Origin: Mucor racemosus
Lineage: Eukaryota; Mucoromycota; Mucoromycetes; Mucorales; Mucoraceae
Direction: 5' to 3'
Assembly: GCA_027405735.1 (NCBI GenBank)
Contig: JAPEHQ010000003.1
Location: forward strand, 1,736,001 to 1,800,000
Length of the DNA stretch: 64,000 bases
In this document: one piece after another, positions 22,970-34,327 of the stretch
Layout of the letters: every line of letters starts with the position of its first letter
Position numbering within the stretch: position 1 is the first letter of the stretch
Program-made: the position numbers and the translations under genes
Notes under the pieces: model-generated
What the model was told of the DNA's origin: nothing
The model's input: only the letters and a program-made list of their open reading frames with translations
The model's database searches: none

Positions 22970-23730
22970 CCAAAAATCAATCATTTAATCTCAATTTTCT
23001 CCACAAAAAATCAATATTTTTTGACAAAATAAAATTCATTCCATAGCTGCTAATAAACGCTATCATATGGTTTTAATTTTGCATACCAGTCGTCTCTTCA
23101 TAAATTTCTATACCAAAAAAAGTGTTCTCACAAAATTTCCAAAAAAAATAAAAGTCTTCACAGCGACCTAAAACCTAAATATTCTGATAGAGAACAAAAA
23201 ATAAGGTAGGGTTTACTTAATATATATTATTGCAATACCTTAGTATTTTCTCGAGATATTTTCATTTCAAATGCGGTTTTTCAATTTTAAGCTGGCCATT
23301 TTTGCATCGTTCAAATTTAATCAACAATCACTATAGTAAAAATCCTTGCTTTATTTAATAAAATTTGTAGTAGATACAATGCTGAATGGATCTGTCGTGT
23401 TTTTCAAGAGAAAACTCTATTAAAATCGTTTACCAGTACAAATATTCGAGTTTTTTGGCTTATTTTGTCCTATAAAATTATTGAGACTAGACTTTCCAAT
23501 TTGAAATTATACATCAAAATGTGTGGAATAATTTGTTCAACAACTTTTACTATGTGTTCAAGACTTTATAATGAAAGCTAAAGGTTGTCATAGGCGTATA
23601 TACTAAACTCCAGCAGAATTTGTACCATAAAAATCTTGATGAAATTAACAGATACAGTAAAGTAAATTGCAAATTCAAACCTAAAAAAAATCGATTTAGG
23701 GAAAGTTTTTTTTCCGATTCCTAGCGATTA
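22970..23730 (+). repeat. Repeat R2, copy 1
   Basis: About 0.75 kb matching 36514-37295 in the same orientation. Landmarks are CACCAAAAATCAATCATT at the left, CATATGGTTTTA then GCATACCAGT, AATGCGGTTTTTCAATTTTAA, and ATCAAAATGTGTGGAATAAT. Partial relatives are at 32040-32175 and about 55370-55450. No protein is encoded. The preceding 22860-22960 has a diverged inverted relative near 50575-50670. Confidence 0.85.
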
Positions 23731-24344
23731 TATACTTCAGATATCTATCATACACCATAACATAATGACTAGTTTCCCCTGGATTTTGCTCCAGTGTAGT
23801 TGTTTTACCAAACCTAATAAGAATTAGACAAGAGTAAAAGGTGTAGTTTTATTCAATGTAGAGAATGAGATTATATATAGAAGAGATTAGCAAGTGATAC
23901 AATAACTATTGATGGTGTAACAATAACAATATCCTGATAATACAACTACTGTAGCGCTATATTTAGATTCTGATATAACAGTAATTACGAGGATAGTGTG
24001 AACGATACACTTTATTATAGGCCCAAGCACCACCAGGAAGTAAAATATTTATAGATTCATAAAACACAATATTTCGCAATTGTTTGTTATTAAACGGCCT
24101 GTTGTAGAGATTTATAACTGCAGCCAAAAACTTATTTTTGTCAGCAATTGTTATTGTGGAATACGTAGAGATATTCGTGGAAAAAAAGTATAAGAAAGCA
24201 ATAGGAATTCGACTAGATAGATAACATTAGGGTTTTATTATCAAGTTAAATTTTACTTGAGGGCTTTTGTAGTGAATAAATGTCCTCTTTATATAGTTTT
24301 CATCAGAGAGATTAGGTAATCAACCCTAAGTCCATACATACAGT
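23731..24344. other. Intergenic between R2 and dynein-exon repeat copy C
   Basis: About 600 bp, AT-rich. I see no gene, RNA or clear repeat in it. Confidence 0.5.
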
Positions 24345-26051
24345 ATTTTAGTTTATGATTGTCAGCTGTAAAAAAATTTGTTTTCAAGTACAGTATATCT
24401 ACAATCAAAACTATCGCAATTAGGAAAGACGTTAGATTGTTTTTTTTTTTTTTTGTGTTTCTATATCATTTAAAATTTATCACTTTTTTGGAGCTTTTTG
24501 TGGATTTGTAGCCAGTTCTAGCTTTTCATTGAGTAGATATAAATATCATTGCCTTCGATTTGATCTGGTAATCAAGAAATACGTACAAAAATACAGTAGT
24601 AAATAATGATATTTGATCTTAGAATGCAGTTAAATAAAAATATCCGCCTCTAACATAGACTGCAACCTATATCAAAAACATTAGTCCCTTATGTTAGCAT
24701 GCGTATTTGGATAAAAGAAAAGAATACCAACTTGATAGTCTGATATGCCTTATCAAACAGTGAATAATATCCTTGGAATATAAAAACAAAAAAAGAGAAA
24801 CAACACATGTAGAAAAGAATTTTCAAGGCTTTACATTACTGTATTCAGCGTAATTAAAACTCTGCTAAATGGCACATTTCAGCCAATGTAAAAGCAGCAT
24901 TACAGCGCGTCAACCCATAAACTAAGCAAAATAGGCAATACCTGCTATCATAGAAACATACATTATTCTACCAAAAAAACTGTCTGTCATATCATAGATT
25001 CATTAAAAAATTGCAAAAGCGAGCCCGTAGAGCGACGCCATAATTGAGCATAACACGATCGAACGACTAAGTCTTTTATACAGTACTATGGTATATACAG
25101 TATCTAAGTTTTAAATAAAAATGCGTTTTTTTTTTTCTTATATTTAACCACGTACGGTCTGAAAATTAATTTTTTGTAGCGGACATTTTCTGGGACTCAT
25201 TTTATCCTTACCAACACTCATGATTTTGATCAAAAAACAGAAAAATCAAATTTTGATACCAAAATCAAAGTTTAAATATACTACATTGTGAGAGAAAACT
25301 GTAGCCATAGCTAATACATATGTCATAAAAGCTTAATATTGAATGTTAAGTAATAAAAATTAGCATTTTTGGCCCAAAAACGGTTTTTTGATTAAAGGAT
25401 TTTCATGTTATATTTTGCAATAAAAATGTTTATTATTTTTTATTGAGCAAATAGAGCGCTAAATTCTGCATATGTGTATATTTTTTGTTTTCATAATTGG
25501 TAGTATAATTAACTCTAGATTTGCAAAACCAAAAAAAAAAAAATTAAAAAATGTCAAAATTGACGATCTGGACAAAAATAATTTTCTAAATTAATATTCC
25601 ACTTTTAAGCCGTGCAAGTCTTAAAAATAGGAGATTTTATAATACTTGAGAACTTTTTCAAGGATTTACAATGCTGTACCCACTTGATTAAAGCTTATTA
25701 CTGTAAATATTTGTACATGATAATATTGTGTGGTAGTTTATTTGATGATAATATAGTCTTACTTTATAATTATTGCGCTAGAGATAATCTACATTAAATT
25801 TTAGTCTTACCCCTCCTCCAATATCATAAACATAAATCCGGCCATCATCACTGACTGGAACCTATTGCCGCCTGTTTACCCTCTTTGTTGTCCCAAGCCA
25901 ATTTATTATTTAATGCTTTACCAGAACCAACTTAAGTACTTGTACAAATGGCTCCTCGGTATTTGCATTTAAATTCCATGCATTAAGTTGACTGGTTCTA
26001 TCTACAGTAGTATTAAACGTATCATCAGCCCGTTTTATGATAAATGTCAAT
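24345..26051 (-). repeat. Dynein-exon dispersed repeat, copy C
   Basis: A copy of the same family as 1-844 and 1426-2991. It extends further left than copy B, starting near TTTAGTTTATGATTGTCAGCTG, a segment also present at the far end of copies E and F (54400 and 63920 in reverse). It ends exactly at the captured exon's 5' boundary, where the linker begins TGTCGTATATTTTCAGG. Confidence 0.88.
25816..26051 (-). pseudogene. Captured dynein intermediate-chain exon fragment (copy C)
   Basis: The minus-strand reading is close to copy A: motifs NAWNLNANTEE, ALN, WD and QAAIG are visible, with frame-breaking small insertions (for example an extra GTTGT near 25886 and an extra codon near 25840) and a TAA in the region equivalent to VST.VGS. 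It is part of a repeat, not an active gene. Confidence 0.72.
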
Positions 26052-26688
26052 GTCGTATATTTTCAGGTTTGATAAATAATACTTGAAAAATAATACAATT
26101 AAAAGAAAATGAGTAACGAATCAGTTCTTCAACTGTATAATAAAAACAAGATTGAGAGTTAGTCATCCGTCTTGCTTTCTATCCGTCTTACCACCCGTCT
26201 TAGTTCATCCGTCTTATTTTCACCCGTCTTACATCCGTCTTATTTTCATCCGTCTTATCCGTCTTATTTCACCCGTCTTGCCATCCGTCTTACCATCCGT
26301 CTTAATTCATCCGTCTTACCATCCGTCTTACCATCCGTCTTAATTCATCCGTCTTACCATCCGTCTTACCATCCGTCTTACCACCCGCCTTAGTTCATCT
26401 GTCTTACCATCCGTCTTATTTCATTCGTCTTACCATCCGTCTTATTTCATTCGTCTTATCACCCGTCTTTCTCTACATGTAGATAACGGTCATGTCCAAT
26501 ACCAATACAGTAAAATAAAAATGACTACAAGTAGTGATTATATCACGGAGAACGTAGGATAGTATTTATTATTAAGCTAAAAAAGGAAGCCAAAAGCCAT
26601 TAGGTCCTGGATTCTAAAAGTATTATTTATACCGTTTCAATTCCATTTGGATGTCAGGCTCAATATGGGATCGAAATGAGATTTAACG
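26052..26688. repeat. Linker module between dynein-exon repeats, copy 2
   Basis: Nearly identical to 845-1425, including the TGTCGTATATTTTCAGG start and the TCACGGAGAACGTAGG block, but with a longer minisatellite. Its presence between copies C and D shows that the whole repeat-linker-repeat composite was duplicated as a unit. Confidence 0.8.
26163..26470. repeat. CATCCGTCTTAC minisatellite, array 2
   Basis: About 300 bp of imperfect tandem units on CATCCGTCTTAC, equivalent to 957-1210 but longer and with a different order of variants (for example alternating CATCCGTCTTACCATCCGTC). Frames through it are low-complexity and are not genes. Confidence 0.9.
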
Positions 26689-28430
26689 TTCTGGAACATT
26701 TCGTGAGCTTGTAGCCAGTTCTAGCTTTTCACTGAGTAGGTTCGATATAAATATCATTGCCTTCAATTTGATCTGGTAATCATCAAGAAATATGTCCAAT
26801 AATACCGTAGTAAATAATGATATTTGATCTTGGAATGCGGTTAAATGAAAGTATCAGTCTCTTATATAGCGACTGCTACATAAATTAAAAACATTAGTCC
26901 CGTATGTGAGCATGCATATTCAGATAAAAGAAAAGAATACGGGCTTGATAGTCTGATATGCCTTATCAAACGGTAAATACAATATATCTTTGGAATATGA
27001 AAACAGCAAAAAGAGAGAAACAACACACGTAGAAAAGGATTTTTAAGGCTTTACATTATTTAGTACAATTAAAACCCTGTTAAATTGCACATTTCAGCCA
27101 ATGTAAAGGCAGTATTACAGCGCATGAACTATAAACTAATATACAAAATAGGCAATATATGTTATCAAAGAAACATACATTTTTCTACTACCAGAAAAAC
27201 CGTCTGTCATATCATATATTCATTAAAAAATTGCAAAAGCGAGACCGTAGAACGACGCCGTAATTGAGCATAGCAAGATCGAACGACTAAGTCTCTTAGA
27301 TTATGGCATATATCCAAGGTTTAAATAAAAATGCGTTTTTTTTTTAACTTTTCTTATATTTAACCACGTACGGTCTGAAAACTCAGACTTTGTAGCGAAC
27401 ATTTTTGGGGCTCATTTTATCCTTACCAATACTCATGATTTTGGTCAAAAAACAGAAAAATCAAATTTTGGTACCAAAATCAACGTTTAAATATACTACA
27501 TTGTGAGAGAAAATTGTAGCCATAACTAATACACATTTTATAAAAGCTTAATATTAAATGTTAAGTAATGAAATTTTCTACTTTTGTCCCAAAAACGGTT
27601 TTTTGATTAAAGGATTTTCATGTTATATTTTGTAATAAAAATGTTTATTATTTTCTATTGAGCAAATAGAGCGCTAAATTCTGCATACGTGTATATTTTT
27701 TGTTTTCATAATTGGTAGTATAATTAACTCTAGATTTGCAAAACCAAAAAAAAAAAAATTAAAAAATGTCAAAATTGACGATCTGGACAAAAATAATTTT
27801 CTAAATTAATATTCCACTTTTAAGCCGTGCAAGTCTTAAAAATAGGAGATTTTATAATACTTGAGAACTTTTTCAAGGATTTACAATGCTGTACCCACTT
27901 GATTAAAGCTTATTACTGTAAATATTTGTACATGATAATATTGTGTGGTAGTTTATTTGATGATAATATAGTCTTAATTTATAATTATTGCGCTAGAGGT
28001 GATTTACATTGAGGTTTAGTCTTATCTCTCCAATATCATAAATTATAAACATAAACATGGCCAGCACTGGAACCTATTGCCGCATTTTTTCCCTCTTTTT
28101 CCCAAGTCAATTTATTCACTGCTTTACTAGAACCAACTTAAGTACTTACAAATGGTTCCTCGGTATTTGCATTCAAATTCTATAAATTAAATTGACTGGC
28201 TCCATCAGCAGTAGTATCAAATGTATCATCAGTCTGCCTTATGATAAATGCCGCCAATCTGGAATCAGAAACATCCCATTGTCATTGTTATAAGCTACAG
28301 TATGAAAAGCTTGATTTTTAGTAATACAGCAATTAAATAAAAGAAGAAATTATACTAATCGCATATGGTGAGTATTCAACATCTGGTTGAGTTTAATAAA
28401 GAATGCTTTTGAACCCTTTTGAAAATCCGG
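26689..28430 (-). repeat. Dynein-exon dispersed repeat, copy D
   Basis: A direct repeat of copy C. It runs beyond the exon start at 28258 into a further 170 bp shared in reverse with copies E and F (the sequence around ACTAAAAATCAAGC and the GAATACTCACCATATG block), ending near AATCCGGAT at 28430. A DNA transposon lies immediately to the right. Confidence 0.87.
28028..28258 (-). pseudogene. Captured dynein intermediate-chain exon fragment (copy D)
   Basis: On the minus strand, TTADGASQFNL is followed by a stop in place of the first Trp of LWNLN, then NLNANTEEPF, a stop after VST and an AGSSAGHVYVYN-like degraded end. The exon is preceded by TCTGATTCCAG, an acceptor-like sequence, as in copy F. 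Confidence 0.72.
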
Positions 28431-28557
28431 ATGTATCCCAAAGGAACTCTCAGGTTTATATTTAAAACTCCGAAATCGTTTAGTTTTTTATTTTTACGTA
28501 AAATTGAATTTTGTTTATATTTAAAATAAAACTCAAAAAGGTTTTCATAAAAATAAT

Positions 28558-29440
28558 ATGTTTATAGAACCATATAAATCTTTGAAAAAAATGTTTGACG
28601 ATGAGAAAGAGGCACTATTATATTTAATTAATAATGATTATGTTAATAAATATATAAATTGTGATAAATGTGATCATAAAACCAAATTAAATTTAAATAA
28701 AAAGTTATATGTTTGTAAATATTATAAATGTAGAAAAGCATTATCTCCATTAAAAGGTACAATTTTCAATAATTTAACTTTACCATTAAATATTCAACTA
28801 CACATATTATATCTTTTTCTTGGGAAAGCGCCTTCTTCCTTTATAGCATCAAGTTTGCAAATTAGTAAAAACACAGTATCATCATACAATAAAATATTTA
28901 GAAAATACATAAAAAATAAACAACTATTAGGTAACAAAAATATTAAAATTGGAGGTAGAAATAAAATTGTAGAAATAGATGAAAGTAAAATTGCAAAAAG
29001 AAAATATAACAAGGGGCATAAAGTAGAAGGTGCTTGGGTCATTGGTGGTATCGAAAAAAGTATATTGAAAAATAAAATAAAAAATGAAAACAAAAAAAAT
29101 GTTCTTATTACCTATTGCAGAAAGAAACATTGATAATATAGACTTAATTATAAAAAGATATGTAAAAAAAGGTACGACAATATATACAGATTTATGGAAA
29201 GGATATAATAATTTAAAGAATATAGGTTATAAACATATGACTGTAAATCATTCTAAAAATTTTAAAGATCCAGTGACAGGTGTACATACTAATACTATTG
29301 AAGGAACATGGAATGGTCTTAAGCAAAGTATTATTCCACGAAATAGAAATAAAAAAGATATAGCATTGTACTTAAAAGAGTATCAATGGCGTAAGAAAAA
29401 TAGAGAATATGATATATGGAGAAAGTTTTTAAAGGATTAA
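28558..29440 (+). pseudogene. Merlin/IS1595 (ISXO2-like) DDE transposase, frameshifted
   Basis: A cut-and-paste transposase. The first frame (28558 to about 29100) has an N-terminal zinc ribbon (CDKC ... CKYYKCRKALSPLKGTIF) and the first catalytic Asp in EIDESKIAKRKYNKGHKVEG, followed by WVIGGIE. The second frame (about 29084-29440) continues with FLLPIAERN, then TTIYTDLWKGY (second Asp), HMTVNHSKNF and HTNTIEGTWNGLK, the third-residue region of the family. The two frames overlap at an A8 run (29092-29099), where a one-base length change would explain the break, so this copy is probably inactive. The order of motifs is that of the Merlin superfamily and its bacterial IS1595 relatives. Base use is far more A/T-rich than in the flanking host genes. 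Confidence 0.8.
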
Positions 29441-29707
29441 TTTTAAATAGAATGAAAAATTGAATTTTATATTTATAGAAAAAGATGATAGATAAAAGAA
29501 TAATCAATTTATATATGAAATGCATTTCTGATATTCATTATTCTTATTATGAAGACCTGACTATGTCAATAAACTAGTCTATTTAATACACAAGGATTAT
29601 ATATTTATACCTAAGAGAGCTGGATAATATATTATGAGTGTGATTAAATATTTTGCGCATCAAAATAATAACAAAAAAATTGAAAAAGCAATAATATAAA
29701 AAACAAT

Positions 29708-30007
29708 ATGGAAGATATATTTCAAATGATAGTAAATGATAAATATAAATACAATATTAAACGAAGTATATTTATAAAAGATATGAAAAAATATGATTTG
29801 GCAGAATATAAAATAAAACAAAAGGATGGGTGCTATGAAATTTATATGAAAAAAAATGGTTCAAATAAAAGATTAAGAAAGGTATATGAATTTAAAACAT
29901 ACAATAAAGATAAAAATAAAGACAAAAAAAGAAAAATATTAGACAATAATAAAAATGATATGATAATTGATGAAATAGCACCCATCATGAAAAAACTAAA
30001 ATTATAA
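29708..30007 (+). CDS. Lys-rich hypothetical protein of the transposon island, 99 aa
   Basis: Begins MEDIFQMIVNDKYKYN and ends DEIAPIMKKLKL. It is rich in Lys, Asn, Asp and Tyr, with a basic cluster (KDKNKDKKRKIL) that could be a nuclear localisation signal. I recognise no domain. It shares the extreme AT bias of the transposase upstream and lies inside the candidate terminal repeats, so it may be an accessory protein of the element. A chance open frame in very A-rich DNA is the alternative. Confidence 0.4.
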   Translation: MEDIFQMIVNDKYKYNIKRSIFIKDMKKYDLAEYKIKQKDGCYEIYMKKNGSNKRLRKVYEFKTYNKDKNKDKKRKILDNNKNDMIIDEIAPIMKKLKL

Positions 30008-30079
30008 ATAAAAATTAAATGTAAAACTGTTTTATTTTAAATAAATTTTATTATATTCTAGTGTAAACCAAACCTGAGA

Positions 30080-31172
30080 CCTCGTTTGATAATGACCCGA
30101 AAATCCTGAAGCAAACACAACATCTTGATCCTGTAATTTCTATTCATCAAAATGTCGCAATTTTCACCACACAATGAAAGCACCTTTTATCAATCTTGAC
30201 CTCATTTTACATTGAGTATCAGTTTTTATTTACAGTAACAGTTGTATTTTCTCTGATTCATTAATATTCGGTCATATTAAATGATAGTGTATTAAATTAA
30301 AATTTAGTAGCATACTGTTGGTAGTTTTTTGTTATTACTTTAGAAACTGGATCCTATTATTATTATCATTATTATTACTGTTGTTGATTATAATTGCCAA
30401 ACTGATTGATTCATATAGTATACCATATTACTATTTCGCATTGGTAGAGATTATATAATTGATATCTGCATTTAACACTGGTGGATTGGAAAGTTGGTGT
30501 ATGTCTGTAGTTTGATGAATAATGCATACTTTGGTTTTCAAGTATAATTCTAGGTGTTTCTACACCTAATAACTGAATTTTCCAATGCAGCTGCATCTGT
30601 TAAATATCGCTTGAGTTTCTGTGCGTTGTAGTTCATGTTATTATACTAACTTCTATTTTGGCAAATATTGCTTTACATTCATCCATATTCAATTTTTGTG
30701 TTATACAGCTTAATATTAATGTACTAACATTGAGTTTTGTTTATATCCATCACAAATTAGCACTTTTTTCAGATGATTTCTACTACCAATTTCTGGAAAG
30801 CTCTGTTATCATTTCCAAAAAGAAAAAATGCACCTTAATTTGCTGTATTTCCCAAATAGTGAAAAACTGGCAAATACATGATGTTCACATGTACGGGAAT
30901 TAAAATTGTAGACCAAAGGAGAGCGACAAGCTTAACGGGTAGCGCATGCGTTACAAATTGAGTGCGATACATAAATTCATGTGTTCAAACCCGCCAAAGG
31001 GGAAGCCCTTTGGTATTAGGATATAAATTTTTGAAAGAGAATCTCCGATTATCTTGCGTCTCATCAAATATGATTCTCCTTTTTTTTCTTAGTAAGTTTT
31101 GCATATGTCTAGCAAATTTTTTTCTTTACATTAATGCATACTAGTAAATTTGGCTGGAAAAATTCGGCTCGA
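30080..31172. other. Intergenic with a tRNA-like relic and hairpin
   Basis: No gene is seen. At about 30931-30993, GCTTAACGGGTAGCGCATG (A-box-like) is followed 50 bp later by GTGTTCAAACCC (B-box-like), the internal Pol III promoter pattern of a tRNA-derived SINE or degenerate tRNA; a full cloverleaf cannot be folded. Immediately downstream is CCAAAGGGGAAGCCCTTTGG, a perfect 8-bp-stem hairpin. Small frames here are not supported. Confidence 0.3.
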
Positions 31173-31366
31173 CACCAAAACTATCAGCATCCATGGGTCA
31201 TTGTACGTTCAGCCAGTTTGAGCAACAAGTTGGTTGCCTGCTACTTACACCTACTAAGATTAGCAAGCCCATCAGTTCTTCTCAACGAATATGAATCCAA
31301 ATGACTCCCGTTACAATGGCAGGTACTTCTAGCGCTGATCCGCAGAATTGCAAAAGATTTAGCCTT
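31173..31366 (+). repeat. FEQQVGCLL-type repeat fragment, copy 1
   Basis: About 31173-31260 matches 61012-61095. Both contain CAACAAGTTGGTTG and translate as a peptide with FEQQVGCLL after a MGH start. It is probably a remnant of a dispersed coding repeat. The remaining 100 bp up to 31366 show nothing recognisable. Confidence 0.5.
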
Positions 31367-31803
31367 GTCGTGTATTTTCAGGTTTGATAAATAATACTTA
31401 AAAAAAGAATACAATTAAAAGAGGATGAGTAATCAGTTTTTCAACTGTATAATAAAAACAAGATATCGTTTATTTATATATAAAAGTATGGCCTTTTATA
31501 TTGATTTGACATTGAGATCCTGAGATGTAATTTAAAGCACTATTATTGAACCATTAGATCTGTTTGATAGTAATCTATGGATTGAACCGTTCTTGTAGAG
31601 CTTGTGAGTTGTCTTGTTTCAATGCTGCGTTAAATGTGCTTGGACATTGATTTGATAGCTACTTGATTGGTTAACCGCTGGGATGAAATAATATGGTGTC
31701 ATAATTGAGGTCTAAGTGTTCTTGTTAATTACTGAATTAAACTTGGTAAGCTAGGAGTTTCTTATATCCGATATCAAGACTTTACACTTCAATACATGTC
31801 GTA
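31367..31803 (+). repeat. TGTCGTGT direct repeat, copy 1
   Basis: A 437-bp module starting TGTCGTGTATTTTCAGG and ending CTTCAATACATGTCGTA, repeated at 32958-33419. Its first 100 bases match the start of the linkers at 845 and 26052. The pair could be the LTRs of a degraded short retroelement (the 1.15 kb between has no gene), but a primer-binding site or polypurine tract cannot be identified. Confidence 0.7.
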
Positions 31804-32957
31804 GTCAATAGGTTGTAATAAGATATTATTGATACTGTAAACGATGATTAAGTATGGCACTTGATGGCATACAGCAGTGGTTCTTGATTCGAGCATTCTT
31901 AAAAGGGGTGCACCATTTTGTACAGTCTTCTGTTTTTGAGATTGAAATCATATTCAAGGTATTCTAAATAAATTGGCTACAAAGAAAAATAATACTGACT
32001 GTTCCTATTATATACAAACTTTCATAATTATTTAAGTATATATATAAACAAAATCAATATTTTTTAACGAGATAAAAATTGTTTGATAGCTATTAATGAG
32101 TATCATTATATGTATTTAAGTTTGCATACCAGTCTTCCCTTCATAAATGTCTATTCTAAAAAAATTGGTCATAAGAAACTGCGTTGACAATACAATTCTA
32201 GAACCAGTGATACGAGGCCAATGTCTACTTTTGGGAATTTGAATGTCTTATTACAGGCTGTCTACAAGGAAGGCATGGCGATGATCAAGTTGATGCTTTT
32301 CTTGGTGTTTTGCTTGGCAGTCATTGTGATGTTGAAGATTACTGGAGAGTTTACGTAAAATAGAAGCAAATATGAAGACAATCTAATAAAATGGTGTAAG
32401 AATTATAATCACAAATAGAATTACTATCATACTTACTTTTTTTCAACTTAAATTAAAAAGATTGAAATTAAAAGAAAAGGAATTAAATTCACAGAATTTT
32501 TTTTGGCTCATTTAGGAATCCCTGAGTGTGGTTTTAAAAAAGGATATTTTCTTATCGTAAATTGAATATGGGGTCCATAGTTTTGCCAGTGGTCACTCTT
32601 CCCAAAAAAAAATGCCGAACAATCTCCGGAAGCGACCATCTAATAATATTTTCAAGCTGTAAATTTCTAAAAAAAAATTACCGGACCTTCCGGACTCGGC
32701 TGTTTAAATATCTCAAGCAGCTGTGACAAGATGCAGGGTATCGAAATTTCATACAAAAATTAAGGTTCGATTGTATACCTAATTATTCGAAGGCCTATTT
32801 TATTTTCTATTTTTGTAAAGCATAAAATACAACATACAGCATTAGTCTAATAACTAGGCTTAACTTAGGAAGTATAATAAAATGGTACGACCAGATTTGA
32901 AAAAAGTCTACAAAACCAAAAAATTTAAAGGATTTGTAAAAGTAAAACATGCGTGGT
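31804..32957. other. Non-coding interval between the two TGTCGTGT repeats
   Basis: About 1.15 kb without a gene. Positions 32040-32175 are a diverged partial copy of repeat R2 (ATCAATATTTTTTAACGAG and GCATACCAGT landmarks). Nothing else is recognised. Confidence 0.5.
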
Positions 32958-33419
32958 TGTCGTGTATTTTCAGGTTTGATGAATAATACTTAAAAAAGAA
33001 TACAATTAAAAGAGGATGAGTAATGAATCAGTTCTTTAACTGTATAATAAAAATAAGATATCGTTTATTTAGATATAAAAGTACAGCCTTTTACAGTATA
33101 TTGATTTGACATTGAGATCCTGAGATTTAATTTAAGGCACTATTGAACCATTATATCTGTTTAATAGTAATGTATGGATTGAAATGGATCGATCATAATT
33201 TAACCGTTCTTGCAGAGCTTGTGAGTTGTCTTGTTTCAATGCTGCGCTAAATGTGCTTGGATGTTGATTTGATAGCTACTTGATTGATTAACCGTTGGGA
33301 TAAAATAATATGGTGTTAAACTTGAAGTCCAAGCATTCTTGTTAATTGCTGCATAAACATAATACGCTAAGAGTTTCTTATATCCGGTAACAAGACTCTG
33401 CACTTCAATACATGTCGTA
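32958..33419 (+). repeat. TGTCGTGT direct repeat, copy 2
   Basis: A second copy of the module at 31367-31803, sharing the same start and the same CTTCAATACATGTCGTA end, beyond which the two copies diverge at once. It contains a short insertion (ATGGATCGATCATAATTTAA near 33184) that copy 1 lacks. Confidence 0.7.
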
Positions 33420-34200
33420 CAGTATTACACTTTGTTGGGTAATAGTTTCTGGTAGATTATTTAGTTCCGGTTCTGAACTATAATCGAATTTAATGTTTCT
33501 TTTGTGAATGTTGGTTAATATTAATTTTGGGCAATGAGGATCGCATGTCTCTACCGCAATGACAGTTTAAAGTATTGATCGAAGAATCCTTTATATTGAA
33601 TATACATAATTTATGTTATACAGATTATCACCCCTTCAAGCGCAAAGATGCCAAATGTGCATTAACAATGTTGTTCTACTATTTTAAAGTATTAAAATTT
33701 AATGTTGATATAGTGAGTAGGAGTTTATCTTAGGCATTTTTATCTCATTTTATTATTTGTTATTTTGTCTGCTATGCTCGGGAACTGAAATACCCATCAC
33801 AAAAATTTTCTTTACTCTATTCAACTCGTAAATGTATTCTTCCGAATATATAATATAAATGAAAACAATTTGTATGCATGCTTTTAGTTTATATAAGATA
33901 TGATATTTTTTGGTTCATTCAAATAACCTAGTTACAAACTACTCTGGTTTTTGTTAAGAATCTTCTGCTTCACGTATCTATTTCCCCTTTTTGCCTCATA
34001 ATCAATGATTACAGATACTATTTTTATGGGTTCAAGCATTGATAAGCTATGCGATTATAACAAAGCTTTTGATTTGCATGAAATTTTGATACTCGCTTTG
34101 GATTTGGTTTGCAAAATGTTGTTACAGCATATACATTCTGTATATTAGTATGTACGTTTCTTGCGTATTTAGTATATTAATTTACATTTTTTGAACTTTA
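33420..34200. other. Intergenic
   Basis: About 780 bp of AT-rich sequence without a gene or clear repeat. Confidence 0.5.
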
Positions 34201-34327
34201 CACTATAAAAAAAATCTCTTAATTCTCTTAATTATGCCACATTAAGGAAAATAAAAAAAATTTCATTGCTTATTTTTTTGAATTTTGTGTTAATATGGCA
34301 CAATTAAGAGATTTTGTCTTTATAGTG
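34201..34327. mobile_element. MITE with CACTA termini, copy 1 (127 bp)
   Basis: A nearly palindromic 127-bp element. It starts CACTATAAAAA and ends TTTATAGTG, with long terminal inverted repeats (CTCTTAATT...GCCA pairs with TGGCACAATTAAGAG). It is flanked by the 3-bp direct repeat TTA at 34198-34200 and 34328-34330. CACTA ends with a 3-bp duplication are the hallmark of the CACTA (EnSpm/CMC) superfamily. It carries no gene and must be moved in trans. A related copy is at 60638-60775. Confidence 0.8.

Larger units (their letters stand above)
28448..30079 (+). mobile_element. Merlin/IS1595-type DNA transposon (decayed)
   Basis: An unusually AT-rich island holding a frameshifted transposase (28558-29440) and a second small reading frame (29708-30007). 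Candidate terminal inverted repeats of only 10 bp, TCTCAGGTTT at 28448-28457 and its reverse complement at 30070-30079, bracket both frames. No flanking 8-9 bp target duplication is visible, so the exact ends are uncertain. It lies directly beside dynein-exon repeat copy D. Confidence 0.55.

Noticed and set aside
22780..22980. 66-codon minus-strand frame
   Set aside because: It lies in AT-rich, repeat-related sequence with a diverged inverted relative near 50600; no protein family is recognised.
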